A stretch of DNA of 64,000 nt from Sedimenticola selenatireducens DSM 17993. Its GTDB lineage: Bacteria; Pseudomonadota; Gammaproteobacteria; Chromatiales; Chromatiaceae. The notes below the pieces were generated by a model. It was not told where the DNA came from. It worked only from the letters and a program-made list of their open reading frames with translations, and made no database searches. A program made the position numbers and the translations under genes. This document shows positions 43,067 to 52,843 of this stretch, piece by piece. Each line of letters opens with the position of its first letter. Position 1 is the first letter of the stretch. The stretch lies in assembly GCF_000428045.1 (NCBI RefSeq), contig NZ_ATZE01000004.1, positions 186,001-250,000 of the forward strand. The letters are read 5' to 3'.

Positions 43067-43958
43067 TCAACAGAGTGGCCGGTGTGGTTTTTGCGCCATT
43101 GTCGGGCGACCCAATGTGGGCAAGTCGACCCTGCTGAACCGGTTGATTGGTCAGAAACTTGCCATTACCTCACACAAGCCCCAGACAACGCGCCATAGTA
43201 TTCTGGGAGTTAAAACCACTGAATCGGCGCAGATCGTCTATGTGGATACCCCAGGGATTCATAAGCGTGGTGATCATGCCATGAACCGCTACCTGAATCG
43301 GACCGCGCGATCCGCCCTGTCCGATGTGGATCTGATCCTGTTTGTCGTGGAGGCCCTGCGCTGGACGGATGAAGATCAGGCGGTACTGGATGCCTTGTCC
43401 CGGCTGGATATGCCGGTTTTACTGGTAGTTAACAAGATCGATACCGTCAAGAACAAGGAGGCGTTGCTTCCCTACCTGGAGAACCTTGCAGGAAAATTTG
43501 ATTTTACTGCAGTCATACCGTTATCTGCTCGTAAGGGTAACAATCTGGAACCACTGGAGAAGCAGGTAATTGCCTGCCTGCCGGAAGGTGAACATATTTT
43601 TCCGGATGATCAGCTAACCGACCGGTCCGAGCGCTTTTTTGCCGCGGAATTGGTACGTGAACAGTTGACCCGGCGGTATGCGAAAGAGATCCCTTACGCA
43701 CTGACGGTGGAGATAGAAAAGTTTGAGGAAGAGGGCAATCTCTATCGAATCGACGCGTTGATCTGGGTGGAACGCCAGGGCCAGAAAAACATCATTATCG
43801 GTGCGAAGGGTGAAGCCTTGAAAGAGGTCGGCACTCAGGCACGCAAGGAGATGGAAAAATTCTTCGACAAGAAAGTCTTTCTCCAGCTCTGGGTGAAGGT
43901 AAAAAAGAGCTGGTCCAGTGATGAGGGGGCCCTCTCCCGGTTGGGATACAGTGATTGA
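43059..43958 (+). CDS. era: GTPase Era
   Basis: A 299-residue GTPase for 16S rRNA maturation. The G1 GRPNVGKSTLLN, G3 DTPGIH and G4 NKID motifs and the C-terminal KH domain (IIIGAKGEALKEVGTQARKEME) are clear. The gene overlaps rnc at its start and recO at its stop. Confidence 0.96.
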   Translation: MSDQQSGRCGFCAIVGRPNVGKSTLLNRLIGQKLAITSHKPQTTRHSILGVKTTESAQIVYVDTPGIHKRGDHAMNRYLNRTARSALSDVDLILFVVEALRWTDEDQAVLDALSRLDMPVLLVVNKIDTVKNKEALLPYLENLAGKFDFTAVIPLSARKGNNLEPLEKQVIACLPEGEHIFPDDQLTDRSERFFAAELVREQLTRRYAKEIPYALTVEIEKFEEEGNLYRIDALIWVERQGQKNIIIGAKGEALKEVGTQARKEMEKFFDKKVFLQLWVKVKKSWSSDEGALSRLGYSD

Positions 43959-44665
43959 ACACCGCCGGGACATCTACCTTGTCAGCCGCTTTTCTGTTAC
44001 ATCGCAGAGACTATTCTAACAGCAGCCTGCTGGTAGAATGTTTTACAGAACAGCAGGGCCGCTTCCCGGCGGTCGCTAAAGGGGTCAAGGGACGGGGGAA
44101 ATCCGCTTCGGGACTGTTACAGCCATTCGTGCCGTTACAGATTAACTGGAGTGGCAGAGGCGAGGTTAAAAACCTGACGCACTACGAACCCGATGGACGT
44201 ATGTTCCGGCTTGATGGGAAAGCACTTTTCTGCGGGTTCTATATCAACGAACTCCTGATTCGGTTATTGCAACGCAATGACCCCCATGAACGGCTGTTCC
44301 AAAACTATCGCATGTTACTTAGTCAGCTGGATGCATCGGGTATAAATGAAGCATCCCTGCGCTATTTTGAGCTGGAAATGCTGGTTGAACTGGGTTACGG
44401 CATCGAACTGACCGTGGATCTGGCGGATGGTCGCCCGGTTGAGGCGGCGAAGTGGTATCGGTTTGTGCAGGAGAGTGGCGTGACTGAATGCCCTGCAGAT
44501 ATTGAGCATGCCATCAGTGGTCAGACGTTGCTATCATTGGAATTACGTTCGCTGAACGACCCCCGGCAACTGAAAGAAGCGCGAAATCTGCTGCGAACAG
44601 TACTGGGTTTTTATTTGGGTGATAAGCCTTTGAAAAGTAGGGAACTTTTTCGTCATGCCCTGTAG
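43955..44665 (+). CDS. recO: DNA repair protein RecO
   Basis: A 236-residue protein of the RecFOR recombination-repair pathway. The N-terminal OB-fold region [21 protein letters not shown] and [12 protein letters not shown], and the helical C-terminal part, match RecO. The TTG at 43955 overlaps the era stop. The order rnc-era-recO-pdxJ is conserved. Confidence 0.93.
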   Translation: MNTAGTSTLSAAFLLHRRDYSNSSLLVECFTEQQGRFPAVAKGVKGRGKSASGLLQPFVPLQINWSGRGEVKNLTHYEPDGRMFRLDGKALFCGFYINELLIRLLQRNDPHERLFQNYRMLLSQLDASGINEASLRYFELEMLVELGYGIELTVDLADGRPVEAAKWYRFVQESGVTECPADIEHAISGQTLLSLELRSLNDPRQLKEARNLLRTVLGFYLGDKPLKSRELFRHAL

Positions 44666-44712
44666 GATTAGTCAAGACTATCGGAGCGATACAGGTATCT
44701 AAGCGGAACATC

Positions 44713-45462
44713 ATGAAAATGTCATATCCAAAATTACTGGGGGTCAATATTGATCACGTAGCCACGCTGCGGCAACAGCGGGGGACCCGATACCCCGAAC
44801 CGCTTCAGGCGGCGCTGGTCGCTGAACAGGCAGGTGCGGATCTTATTACCGTGCATCTGCGTGAGGATCGCCGACATATACAGGATCGTGATGTCGAACT
44901 GCTGGCGGGTGTCCTGCAGACACGTATGAACCTGGAGATGGCGGCCACACCTGAAATGTTGGCGATCGCCCGACGGATAGCACCCAGCGACTGCTGTATC
45001 GTACCGGAACGCCGCCAGGAACTGACAACGGAAGGAGGCCTTGATGTTGCCGCCAATCGGGGATTCCTGGGCGATTTTTGCGCGGAATTGCAAGAGGCCG
45101 GCGTAAAAGTGTCCCTGTTTATCGACGCCGATGAAAAACAGCTGGAAGCGTCCTGCAACATCGGAGTCCCTGCCGTAGAGATCCACACCGGTCATTTTGC
45201 TGACGCCCGGAACAGGGCCGAAAGGGAAAAAGCACTGCTCAGGATACAACATGCTGTGACGTTCGGCATAAATACAGGTCTGCAGGTGAATGCCGGACAT
45301 GGCCTGGACTATCATAATGTTGCCTCGATAGCCGCAATCCCTGGAATCCGCGAATTCAATATTGGCCATTCGATTATTTCGCGGGCGATTTTTTCCGGAT
45401 TGGCGGATGCCGTACGGGAGATGAAGTCACTTATTCTAGCCGCGAGCGAATCTGATCATTGA
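44713..45462 (+). CDS. pdxJ: Pyridoxine 5'-phosphate synthase
   Basis: A 249-residue TIM-barrel enzyme that joins 1-deoxyxylulose-5-phosphate with 1-amino-acetone-3-phosphate to form pyridoxine phosphate. [42 protein letters not shown] and AGHGLDY are family motifs. It is the last gene of the lepA-to-pdxJ run; 169 bases with no evident feature separate it from the next gene. Confidence 0.96.
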   Translation: MKMSYPKLLGVNIDHVATLRQQRGTRYPEPLQAALVAEQAGADLITVHLREDRRHIQDRDVELLAGVLQTRMNLEMAATPEMLAIARRIAPSDCCIVPERRQELTTEGGLDVAANRGFLGDFCAELQEAGVKVSLFIDADEKQLEASCNIGVPAVEIHTGHFADARNRAEREKALLRIQHAVTFGINTGLQVNAGHGLDYHNVASIAAIPGIREFNIGHSIISRAIFSGLADAVREMKSLILAASESDH

Positions 45463-45631
45463 TGCCACAAACCGTCAGACGCTTGCTTAAGTCGATAAGA
45501 CACTGGCCGATAATACATACAGATACTCATCAAACATTAAGAAGTACCCGATGAATTGCCACTTTAAATCTGCCCAGACCCGATGAAACTCAGGCCTGGG
45601 CAAACGGTTATGCCATTTTTCAGGCAATTGT

Positions 45632-47779
45632 GTGAAATCACTTGATCAACAGTTAACCATATTCGTAAAGCTGCCGATTGTGAAATTGGTGGTATTGGCT
45701 ATCTTGGCCTGGAGTGCCCTGGTTGGCTATTCTCTCGACTGGAATATCAGCAATCTCCAGGATGAGCAAGCCAAACTGGCCATCAGTGCCGCAAAATCCA
45801 ACTGGGACAAGGATCAGGCCTTCCGCCAATGGGCCACAAAGCATGGTGGAGTCTATGTACAACCAACAGAGCGTACTCCGCCAAATCCCTACCTGGCTCA
45901 CCTTGATCGCCGGGATGTCGTGACAACAGAGGGTATGAAACTGACCCTAATGAATCCCGCTTACATGCTTCGGCAGATGACAACGGAGTTTGAAGATACC
46001 TATGGAGTCAAAGGCAAAATAACCGGAAAAATAACACTCAATCCGGTTAACAAACCAGATGCCTGGGAATTGGCAGCCATTGAGCGATTTGAAAATGAAC
46101 AGGTCACAGAGGTATTGGAACAGGCCGTAATTGATGGCGCACCCTACATGCGCTATATGAAGCCGATGTACATGAAGAAGGAGTGTGAACTGTGCCACGC
46201 GGTTTTAGGATTTAAAGCGGGTGATCTTCGCGGGGGTGTCAGTGTCTCTATCCCCATGACCCCCTATCTTAATGCCGCGAACGAGACCTCCCGCTCCATG
46301 GTTATCACCCATATCATGGTCTGGCTGAGTGGTTCCGTGGGGTTTGTCGCTTTTGGATTATACGCCCGCCGCCGGCACATTGAGCGTAGTGCTTTGTTGG
46401 CCAGGCTTGAACACGGCGCACTCTACGATGCACTGACCGGTCTACCAAACAGGTTTCTGTTCAGCGACCGTCTGAACGTATCAATGGCCAGACAGGCAAG
46501 GGACCGGTCACATCTGTTTGCTGTCTGCTTTGTTGACCTTGACCGGTTCAAAAATCTCAATGACAGCTATGGCCATGCCACGGGTGATCAACTGTTGAAA
46601 GAGGTTTCGGCCCGGTTCGGCAAGGTTTTGCGGCCTTCAGATACCGTGGCACGGATGGGCGGTGACGAATTTACCTTCCTGCTGGATGGCATCTCAAAGT
46701 CACAAGAAGCTTTTCAGATTGCGGAACGTATCCTTCACTCGGTTGAGACACCTTTTGAGATCGGAGGGCAATCGCTAAAGGTGGGCGCAAGTATCGGTAT
46801 CTGTTTGGGTGACCGTAAGTATCAGAGTCCGGAAGAGATACTAAGGGATGCCGATACCGCCATGTACCGGGCAAAATATCTTGGCAAGGGCAGAATCGAC
46901 ATATTCGAACCCGAAATGCATGCCGAGGTGGCAAGGACTACCCGAATTGAGCATGATCTGCATATCGTTCTTGAACGAAATGAGCTGTCAATTCACTACC
47001 AGCCCATCGTGAGTCTCAACACCAACCGGGTCGAGGGTTTCGAAGCGCTGTTGCGTTGGCGACATCCTTTGCTCGGCAATATTCCGCCAGATCAGTTTAT
47101 TCCAATCGCCGAAGGTTCCGACGTGATTCAGCATATCGGGCAGTGGGTCCTGGAAAATGCCTGTCGGCAGGTAGATCTCTGGAACAGCCTGTACGCCAAG
47201 GAAACGAAATTCTTTGTCTCGGTGAATCTCTCCGCGAGACAGGTTAGCCATCTGAATTTTATCAACGTGGTGCAGGAGACACTGGAGAAAGTCGGATTTG
47301 ATCCGGCCTATCTGCATTGTGAGGTGACCGAGACCCTGCTGATCAACGATCAAGTTACCACCCGTGACAATATGGCGCATCTCCGTGAGTTGGGTGTGCG
47401 ACTCAGTGCCGATGATTTTGGTAAAGGCTACAGTTCACTGAACTATCTGCAGGATTTCAGCTTTAATACACTAAAAATAGACAAACAGTTTGTACAGGGC
47501 ATGGGAACCCAGGGCAAGGATAAACGGCTGGTCAGTTCAATAGTGAGGCTGGCGAAAGATTTCGGACTATCCGTGGTCGCCGAGGGAGTTGAAACACGGG
47601 AGCAGATGGAAAATCTGCGCCGGCTTAATTGCCGATGGGTACAGGGTTACTACTTCTGCCCGCCATTGCCGGTGGATGGCATCAATCGGCTGCTGCGGTC
47701 TGATGCCCGGTTACGCACCACAACCCTGTTGGCGATGAATCCCGGCGCTAGTGGAAATATCTCTTCAAAGACCGGGTAG
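45632..47779 (+). CDS. GGDEF-EAL protein with DUF3365 single-haem sensor
   Basis: A 715-residue inner-membrane protein: TM1 about 16-34, a periplasmic DUF3365 domain with a c-type haem motif CELCH at 185-189, TM2 about 223-245, then GGDEF and EAL domains. The cyclase site is MGGDEF (343-347) with an RPSD inhibitory site five residues before it. The phosphodiesterase domain has the true EAL (471-473), VNLSARQ, EVTETLL, DDFGKGYSS, LKIDKQ and AEGVET, so both activities look intact. It starts with GTG at 45632, with AGG eight bases upstream. It is convergent with cobQ. Confidence 0.9.
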   Translation: MKSLDQQLTIFVKLPIVKLVVLAILAWSALVGYSLDWNISNLQDEQAKLAISAAKSNWDKDQAFRQWATKHGGVYVQPTERTPPNPYLAHLDRRDVVTTEGMKLTLMNPAYMLRQMTTEFEDTYGVKGKITGKITLNPVNKPDAWELAAIERFENEQVTEVLEQAVIDGAPYMRYMKPMYMKKECELCHAVLGFKAGDLRGGVSVSIPMTPYLNAANETSRSMVITHIMVWLSGSVGFVAFGLYARRRHIERSALLARLEHGALYDALTGLPNRFLFSDRLNVSMARQARDRSHLFAVCFVDLDRFKNLNDSYGHATGDQLLKEVSARFGKVLRPSDTVARMGGDEFTFLLDGISKSQEAFQIAERILHSVETPFEIGGQSLKVGASIGICLGDRKYQSPEEILRDADTAMYRAKYLGKGRIDIFEPEMHAEVARTTRIEHDLHIVLERNELSIHYQPIVSLNTNRVEGFEALLRWRHPLLGNIPPDQFIPIAEGSDVIQHIGQWVLENACRQVDLWNSLYAKETKFFVSVNLSARQVSHLNFINVVQETLEKVGFDPAYLHCEVTETLLINDQVTTRDNMAHLRELGVRLSADDFGKGYSSLNYLQDFSFNTLKIDKQFVQGMGTQGKDKRLVSSIVRLAKDFGLSVVAEGVETREQMENLRRLNCRWVQGYYFCPPLPVDGINRLLRSDARLRTTTLLAMNPGASGNISSKTG

Positions 47780-47811
47780 TGCCGGTTGTCATGGTCAGCA
47801 CATGGTACTGA

Positions 47812-49284
47812 CTATTCTTCGCCATGCGCAATCCGGATGATTCTACCAATATCCAGATGTGCCTCGGCGGCATCGGCCAACCGGTCAATGCCTGCCTCAC
47901 GCAGTTGCTGGTAATCGGGCGTCTCTACCTGTTCCAGCCCGGCCCAGGCAAGCAGCTCGTCACAGGCCGATTGCGCCTCAAACAGACCATGAAGATAAGT
48001 ACCGGCGATCTGGTTATCATCAGACAATGCCCCATCATGCCGGTCTTTTAGTATTACCAGCGGTCTGGATAGGGCCGTACCCCGGCTGATGCCCATGTGG
48101 ATTTCATAACCACTGACCGGAACCGCTTCCCGTATGTTTAATTTGCCGGTCACCAGGTGTAGCTGCTTCTCTCTCTCAAGGGTGGTTTCCATATCCAGCA
48201 GTCCCAGTCCGGTGCTGCTACCGGCTTGGCCTTCGATGCCTTGAGGGTCGTGGATGGTGCGTCCCAGCATCTGGAATCCCCCGCAAATTCCCAGTACCTT
48301 TCCGCCATAGCGCACATGTTTTTGTATGGCCCGTCCCCATCCACTTTGCAGCAGGTATTCCAGATCCGACCGTACGCTTTTTGATCCGGGCAGGATAATC
48401 AGGTCCGCGGCTGGAATTGTCTCCCCCGGACCAATCCAGCGAACATCGACCTGTGGGTGCAGCGAGAGGGGATCGAGATCGGTATGATTGCTCGTTCTCT
48501 GTAGCCAGGGAACCACAACCCGTAGCGGTTTATCCACGGTTGGCGTGACGCCGCAATTGGTCAGACTGTCTTCCGCTTCCAGGTGCAGGCCGGCGAGATA
48601 GGGCAGGACACCGAGAACCGGCTTTCCGGTTTGCTGTTCCAGCCAATCGAGACCCGGCTGAAGAAAACTCAAGTCACCCCGAAACCGATTGATGATAAAT
48701 CCCTTGATCCTGGCCTGCTCGCTTTCCGAGAGCAGTGCCAGGGTTCCGACCAGATGGGCGAAAACACCCCCCTTATCAATATCCGCCACCAACAGGACCG
48801 GGCAGTCCACCGCTTCGGCAAAACCCATGTTGGCCACATCATTCGCCCGCAGATTGATTTCAGCCGGACTCCCGGCCCCTTCCACCAGGATATAGCCGTA
48901 TTTGGCCTGGAGTCTGGCGTGTGACTGGCGAATGGCCGGCATCACCCTGGGTTTGTACTCATGATAGCCCCAGGCCTCCATGTTGTTCTCTGCCGGCTGT
49001 CCCTGCACGATCACCTGGCAGCCGGTATCGGTATTGGGCTTCAGCAGGACCGGATTCATATCGACGTGCGGCTCGACCCGGGCAGCTTGGGCCTGTACCG
49101 CTTGTGCACGGCCGATCTCTCCACCACCCGGCGTAACCGCACTGTTCAGAGCCATGTTTTGTGGTTTGAACGGGACCACCTGAAGGCCTTTTCGATTGAA
49201 CACACGGCACAGGGCGGCAACCAGGGTGCTTTTACCGGCATCGGAGGTGGTGCCTTGAATCATCAGGGTTTTACTGTCAGGCAT
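47812..49284 (-). CDS. cobQ: Cobyric acid synthase
   Basis: A 490-residue glutamine amidotransferase that amidates four carboxylates of adenosylcobyrinic acid a,c-diamide during cobalamin synthesis. The N-terminal ATPase part begins [19 protein letters not shown]. The C-terminal class I GATase domain has the nucleophile in [10 protein letters not shown] and the histidine in TYLHGLFE. It is isolated here: no other cob genes, and no cobalamin riboswitch in the upstream region. Confidence 0.94.
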   Translation of the reverse strand: MPDSKTLMIQGTTSDAGKSTLVAALCRVFNRKGLQVVPFKPQNMALNSAVTPGGGEIGRAQAVQAQAARVEPHVDMNPVLLKPNTDTGCQVIVQGQPAENNMEAWGYHEYKPRVMPAIRQSHARLQAKYGYILVEGAGSPAEINLRANDVANMGFAEAVDCPVLLVADIDKGGVFAHLVGTLALLSESEQARIKGFIINRFRGDLSFLQPGLDWLEQQTGKPVLGVLPYLAGLHLEAEDSLTNCGVTPTVDKPLRVVVPWLQRTSNHTDLDPLSLHPQVDVRWIGPGETIPAADLIILPGSKSVRSDLEYLLQSGWGRAIQKHVRYGGKVLGICGGFQMLGRTIHDPQGIEGQAGSSTGLGLLDMETTLEREKQLHLVTGKLNIREAVPVSGYEIHMGISRGTALSRPLVILKDRHDGALSDDNQIAGTYLHGLFEAQSACDELLAWAGLEQVETPDYQQLREAGIDRLADAAEAHLDIGRIIRIAHGEE

Positions 49285-49479
49285 AAGTGTATATCTATGG
49301 GTGATATCAGGTTAGCCCCAGGACCGGGGCGGTGTTAAATCCGCAGGCATTTAACAGGGGAGTGCTAAGCTTTTCTGTAGCAAGGCGCGGATTCTAGCAC
49401 ATTCGTCAAAGGGTGCATGAGTTGCTCCCCTCTGACGTATGCAACGGTGATGTGGGTTATTAACCGGGCAGGGGGGTGT

Positions 49480-50583
49480 ATGCATAGAGTGGCCATTATT
49501 GGTGCCGGAAGAATAGGGGCTTCCATTGCAAAGCTTCTGGATGATTGCGGTAGTTACAACATTCTATTGACGGATCAGTCCGCGCATACCCTTGAGAGAA
49601 TCAATCTTACCGGTCGGGTTGAAAAACGGCAGCTGAAAATCAGCGATCCAGAGAGCCTGCGCATGGCAATACGGGGTTGTGAAGCTGTGGTTTCAGCCTG
49701 CGGATATGACGTCAATTCCGCCATCGCCGAAGCCGCCGCTGAAGCCGGCATCAGTTACTTTGATCTGACCGAAGACAATGCAACCACCCATACCATCAAG
49801 CAGATCGCCGAACGGGCAGCCCCCGGCCAGGTGTTTGTTCCCCAGTGCGGATTGGCCCCCGGTTTCATTGGCATACTGGGTTTTCATATGGCACAGCAGT
49901 TTGATCAACTGGATAACCTGAAACTGCGTGTCGGTGCGCTACCTGAATTCCCAACCAATAATCTGATGTACAACCTCACCTGGTCTACCCAGGGTCTGAT
50001 TAATGAGTATTGTAATCCCTGTCATGCCATCCGTGCCGGCCACTATGTCGAGTTGACGCCGCTCGAAGGGTTGGAGACATTCTCATTGGACGGAGTCTCC
50101 TATGAGGCCTTCAATACCTCCGGTGGGCTGGGGACCCTGTACGAGACACTCCAGGGCCAGGTGTCGGACCTCACCTATAAAACTATCCGCTACAAAGGGC
50201 ATCAGTATCTGATGAATTTCCTTATCAATGACCTGAAACTCGGTGAACAGAGAGACCTGCTTAAACAGCTATTTGAAAAAGCACTGGCAGTAACCCGACA
50301 GGACGTGGTGCTGATCATGGTCACGGCAACCGGCATAATCGACGGGAAGTTTATGCAAATTACCGACAGCAGGAAGGTTTATCATGATGATGTCGGTGAT
50401 GAGCATTGGGGGGCCATCCAGATCACCACCGCCTCCAGCCTCTGCACCATACTGGACCTTTTCTTTACCGGAAAACTGCCACATCGGGGTTATGTGCGCC
50501 AGGAGCAGATCGATTTTGATGACTTTATCCAGAATCGCTTCGCATCCTGTTACCGGGTAACCGGCCGACCGCGCGGCAGATAG
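49480..50583 (+). CDS. Saccharopine dehydrogenase-like protein
   Basis: A 367-residue NAD(P)-dependent enzyme. The Rossmann motif VAIIGAGRIGASIAKLL opens the chain, followed by the family segments VVSACGYDVNSAIAEAA, YFDLTED, QCGLAPGFIGILG and a variable C-terminal half. It probably oxidises saccharopine to alpha-aminoadipate semialdehyde plus glutamate. The downstream antiquitin-type dehydrogenase supports that. The ATG at 49480, after a G-rich ribosome binding site, is the better start; a longer frame from 49417 adds 21 unrelated residues. Confidence 0.82.
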   Translation: MHRVAIIGAGRIGASIAKLLDDCGSYNILLTDQSAHTLERINLTGRVEKRQLKISDPESLRMAIRGCEAVVSACGYDVNSAIAEAAAEAGISYFDLTEDNATTHTIKQIAERAAPGQVFVPQCGLAPGFIGILGFHMAQQFDQLDNLKLRVGALPEFPTNNLMYNLTWSTQGLINEYCNPCHAIRAGHYVELTPLEGLETFSLDGVSYEAFNTSGGLGTLYETLQGQVSDLTYKTIRYKGHQYLMNFLINDLKLGEQRDLLKQLFEKALAVTRQDVVLIMVTATGIIDGKFMQITDSRKVYHDDVGDEHWGAIQITTASSLCTILDLFFTGKLPHRGYVRQEQIDFDDFIQNRFASCYRVTGRPRGR

Positions 50584-50602
50584 TCGAAACGAGAGCAGAC
50601 AG

Positions 50603-52147
50603 ATGAACAGTCAATTGATAAACAATCTGGGAATTGGTTTAAATCAGACCGATGGGGAATTTCCCGCAATATTGAGCGGTGATCTGGGCATGCCGGGTGA
50701 GGGCGAAGCGATACGCCTATCAACACCCATTGATGGTGCTACGCTTGGCTCGATTCGAATGGCCTCTGCATCCCAGGTTGCCGATGTGATCGAGCGGGCA
50801 AAGGCTGCATTCCTGGAGCTGAGAAGTATTCCCGCCCCTGTGCGTGGTGATTTTGTGCGACAGCTTGGCAATGTATTCCGGGAGCATAAACAGCCTTTGG
50901 CTGAGCTGATTACACTGGAATGCGGGAAAATCCTTCAGGAATCGCTGGGGGAGGTACAGGAGGTGATCGATATTTGTGATTTTGCAGTTGGATTATCCCG
51001 GCAGTTGCATGGACTGACCATCGCCAGTGAACGCCCGGACCATCGTATGATGGAGCAGTGGCACCCATTGGGGCCCGTGGCAATCATCAGTGCGTTCAAT
51101 TTCCCGATGGCCGTCTGGGCATGGAATGCCATGCTCTCCTTTGTCTGTGGTGACACGATCCTGTGGAAGCCATCGGAAAAGACACCACTCTGTGCTCTAG
51201 CCTGTCAAAAACTGATCACCCAGACGCTGGAAGGTTTTCCCAGGTTTCCGAGAGGCATCTCCCAGGTGGTCATTGGCGATTCTCAGGTTGGGCAGCAGCT
51301 TGTCGGCAGCCCGGATATAGCGCTGGTCTCTGCGACCGGGTCGGTGGCGATGGGGAAAAAGGTGGCGACAACCGTCGCGGCACGTCTTGGAAGATCCTTG
51401 CTGGAACTGGGTGGCAACAACGCGATGATTGTCACTGCCTCAGCCGATCTGGAGATGGCCTTGCGTGCCATAGTCTTCTCCGCGGTAGGCACATGCGGTC
51501 AACGCTGCACATCGCTCAGGCGCTTGATCGTTCATGACAGCATTGTGGATGAGCTGTTGCAGCGACTTCAGGCGGCCTACGGTTCATTGTCTATTGGCGA
51601 TCCGTTTTCAGCATCGACCCTGGTCGGCCCGCTGATTGATATTCAAGCCTATGAACAGATGCAACAGGCCATTCAGACCGCGGAAAGTGAAGGCGGGGAG
51701 CTGATTTGCGGCGGTGATCGGGTTGTGGTTACAGGGAAGGAAGAGGGTGTTTACGTGGATCCGGCAATCATCCGCATACCGTCTCATGCGGAAGTTGTCA
51801 GACAAGAAACCTTTGCACCGATTCTCTATGTGATGAATTATACTGAAATCATTGAGGCGATCGCGATACAAAACAGCGTACCCCAGGGGCTCTCTTCAGC
51901 AATATTCACCCAGGATGTTCGCGAGGCCGAACTCTTCCTTTCCGCGCGCGGTTCGGATTGCGGGTTGGCCAACGTTAATATCGGGACCTCAGGTGCCGAA
52001 ATCGGCGGTGCTTTTGGTGGTGAAAAGGAGACTGGCGGCGGCCGCGAATCGGGCAGCGATGCCTGGAAGAACTATATGCGCCGTTCCACCAATACAATCA
52101 ATTACGGGACAGATCTACCCTTGGCACAGGGTATCCGCTTTGGCTGA
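50603..52147 (+). CDS. Aldehyde dehydrogenase, ALDH7/antiquitin type (alpha-aminoadipate semialdehyde dehydrogenase)
   Basis: A 514-residue aldehyde dehydrogenase. The catalytic glutamate sits in LLELGGNN and the nucleophile in GTCGQRCTSLRRL. The ALDH7 ending YMRRSTNTINYG, plus GGGRESGSDAWKNY, points to alpha-aminoadipate semialdehyde (piperideine-6-carboxylate) oxidation. It follows the saccharopine dehydrogenase-like gene by 19 bases, so the pair forms the last two steps of lysine breakdown via saccharopine. No separate lysine-ketoglutarate reductase is visible here. Confidence 0.88.
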   Translation: MNSQLINNLGIGLNQTDGEFPAILSGDLGMPGEGEAIRLSTPIDGATLGSIRMASASQVADVIERAKAAFLELRSIPAPVRGDFVRQLGNVFREHKQPLAELITLECGKILQESLGEVQEVIDICDFAVGLSRQLHGLTIASERPDHRMMEQWHPLGPVAIISAFNFPMAVWAWNAMLSFVCGDTILWKPSEKTPLCALACQKLITQTLEGFPRFPRGISQVVIGDSQVGQQLVGSPDIALVSATGSVAMGKKVATTVAARLGRSLLELGGNNAMIVTASADLEMALRAIVFSAVGTCGQRCTSLRRLIVHDSIVDELLQRLQAAYGSLSIGDPFSASTLVGPLIDIQAYEQMQQAIQTAESEGGELICGGDRVVVTGKEEGVYVDPAIIRIPSHAEVVRQETFAPILYVMNYTEIIEAIAIQNSVPQGLSSAIFTQDVREAELFLSARGSDCGLANVNIGTSGAEIGGAFGGEKETGGGRESGSDAWKNYMRRSTNTINYGTDLPLAQGIRFG

Positions 52148-52220
52148 CAAACGGGTTCAGAAACGCTACAGGCATTGAAGTGACACTTTGTCACAGGTAT
52201 CCTCTGTTTCATTAGCTATC

Positions 52221-52243
52221 CAGGCAGCCACTCAGGCTGCCTG
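52221..52243 (+). terminator. Rho-independent terminator after the lysine catabolic pair
   Basis: The nine-base stem CAGGCAGCC/GGCTGCCTG with a five-base loop is followed by CTTTCTTT. Its location between the aldehyde dehydrogenase stop and the dsbB ATG supports the later dsbB start. Confidence 0.75.
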
Positions 52244-52274
52244 CTTTCTTTCCAAAGAGTTACCTGGTCATCAC

Positions 52275-52805
52275 ATGCTGAAACTTTTTAACCAACTATC
52301 AAAGCGTCGCGTCCCCTGGCTTCTGTTGGCATTAACCGCGCTTGGCCTGGAACTGGCGGCACTCTATTTTCAGTATCAATTAAAGCTGGACCCCTGCGTA
52401 CTCTGCGTGTACGAGCGAACCGCAGTGATGGGTATACTGCTTGCTGGCCTAATTGCCGCCCTGGCACCCGGAATACTGATTTTCCGTTGGGCTGCGATAC
52501 TGGTCTGGGGAGTCAGTGCAGGTTGGGGTTTACAGCTTGCAATGAAACATACGGGGATTCAGCTTTTTCCGTCACCCTCGAATACTTGTGATTTTGCAGC
52601 CAGTTATCCTGATTGGGCAAAGCTGGATGAGTGGTTTCCCTGGCTTTTCCAGCCCACGGGATTTTGCGACGAGATTCAGTGGCAGTTTTTCGGTTATACC
52701 ATGCCGCAAACTATGATCGGGATTTATGCACTCTACTTGCTGGCGCTATTACTGGTTCTGCTATCACAGTTTGCGGGGCAACAAAGATCCATATTTAGTG
52801 ATTAA
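52275..52805 (+). CDS. dsbB: Disulfide bond formation protein DsbB
   Basis: A 176-residue four-helix inner-membrane quinone reductase that reoxidises DsbA. The first cysteine pair is CVLC in the first periplasmic loop (LKLDPCVLCVYER) and the second pair is in NTCDF and GFCDE of the second loop. I chose the ATG at 52275; the frame from 52188 would pass through the terminator hairpin. It converges on barA with a 38-base gap. Confidence 0.93.
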   Translation: MLKLFNQLSKRRVPWLLLALTALGLELAALYFQYQLKLDPCVLCVYERTAVMGILLAGLIAALAPGILIFRWAAILVWGVSAGWGLQLAMKHTGIQLFPSPSNTCDFAASYPDWAKLDEWFPWLFQPTGFCDEIQWQFFGYTMPQTMIGIYALYLLALLLVLLSQFAGQQRSIFSD

Positions 52806-52843
52806 GAAATTTTTCGCACCATCGCCTTCGCTAAACGCTGAAA

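Noticed and set aside
49285-49479. Possible cobalamin riboswitch upstream of cobQ
   Set aside because: No B12 box or paired stem elements are visible on the minus strand; the spacer has only short G/C repeats.
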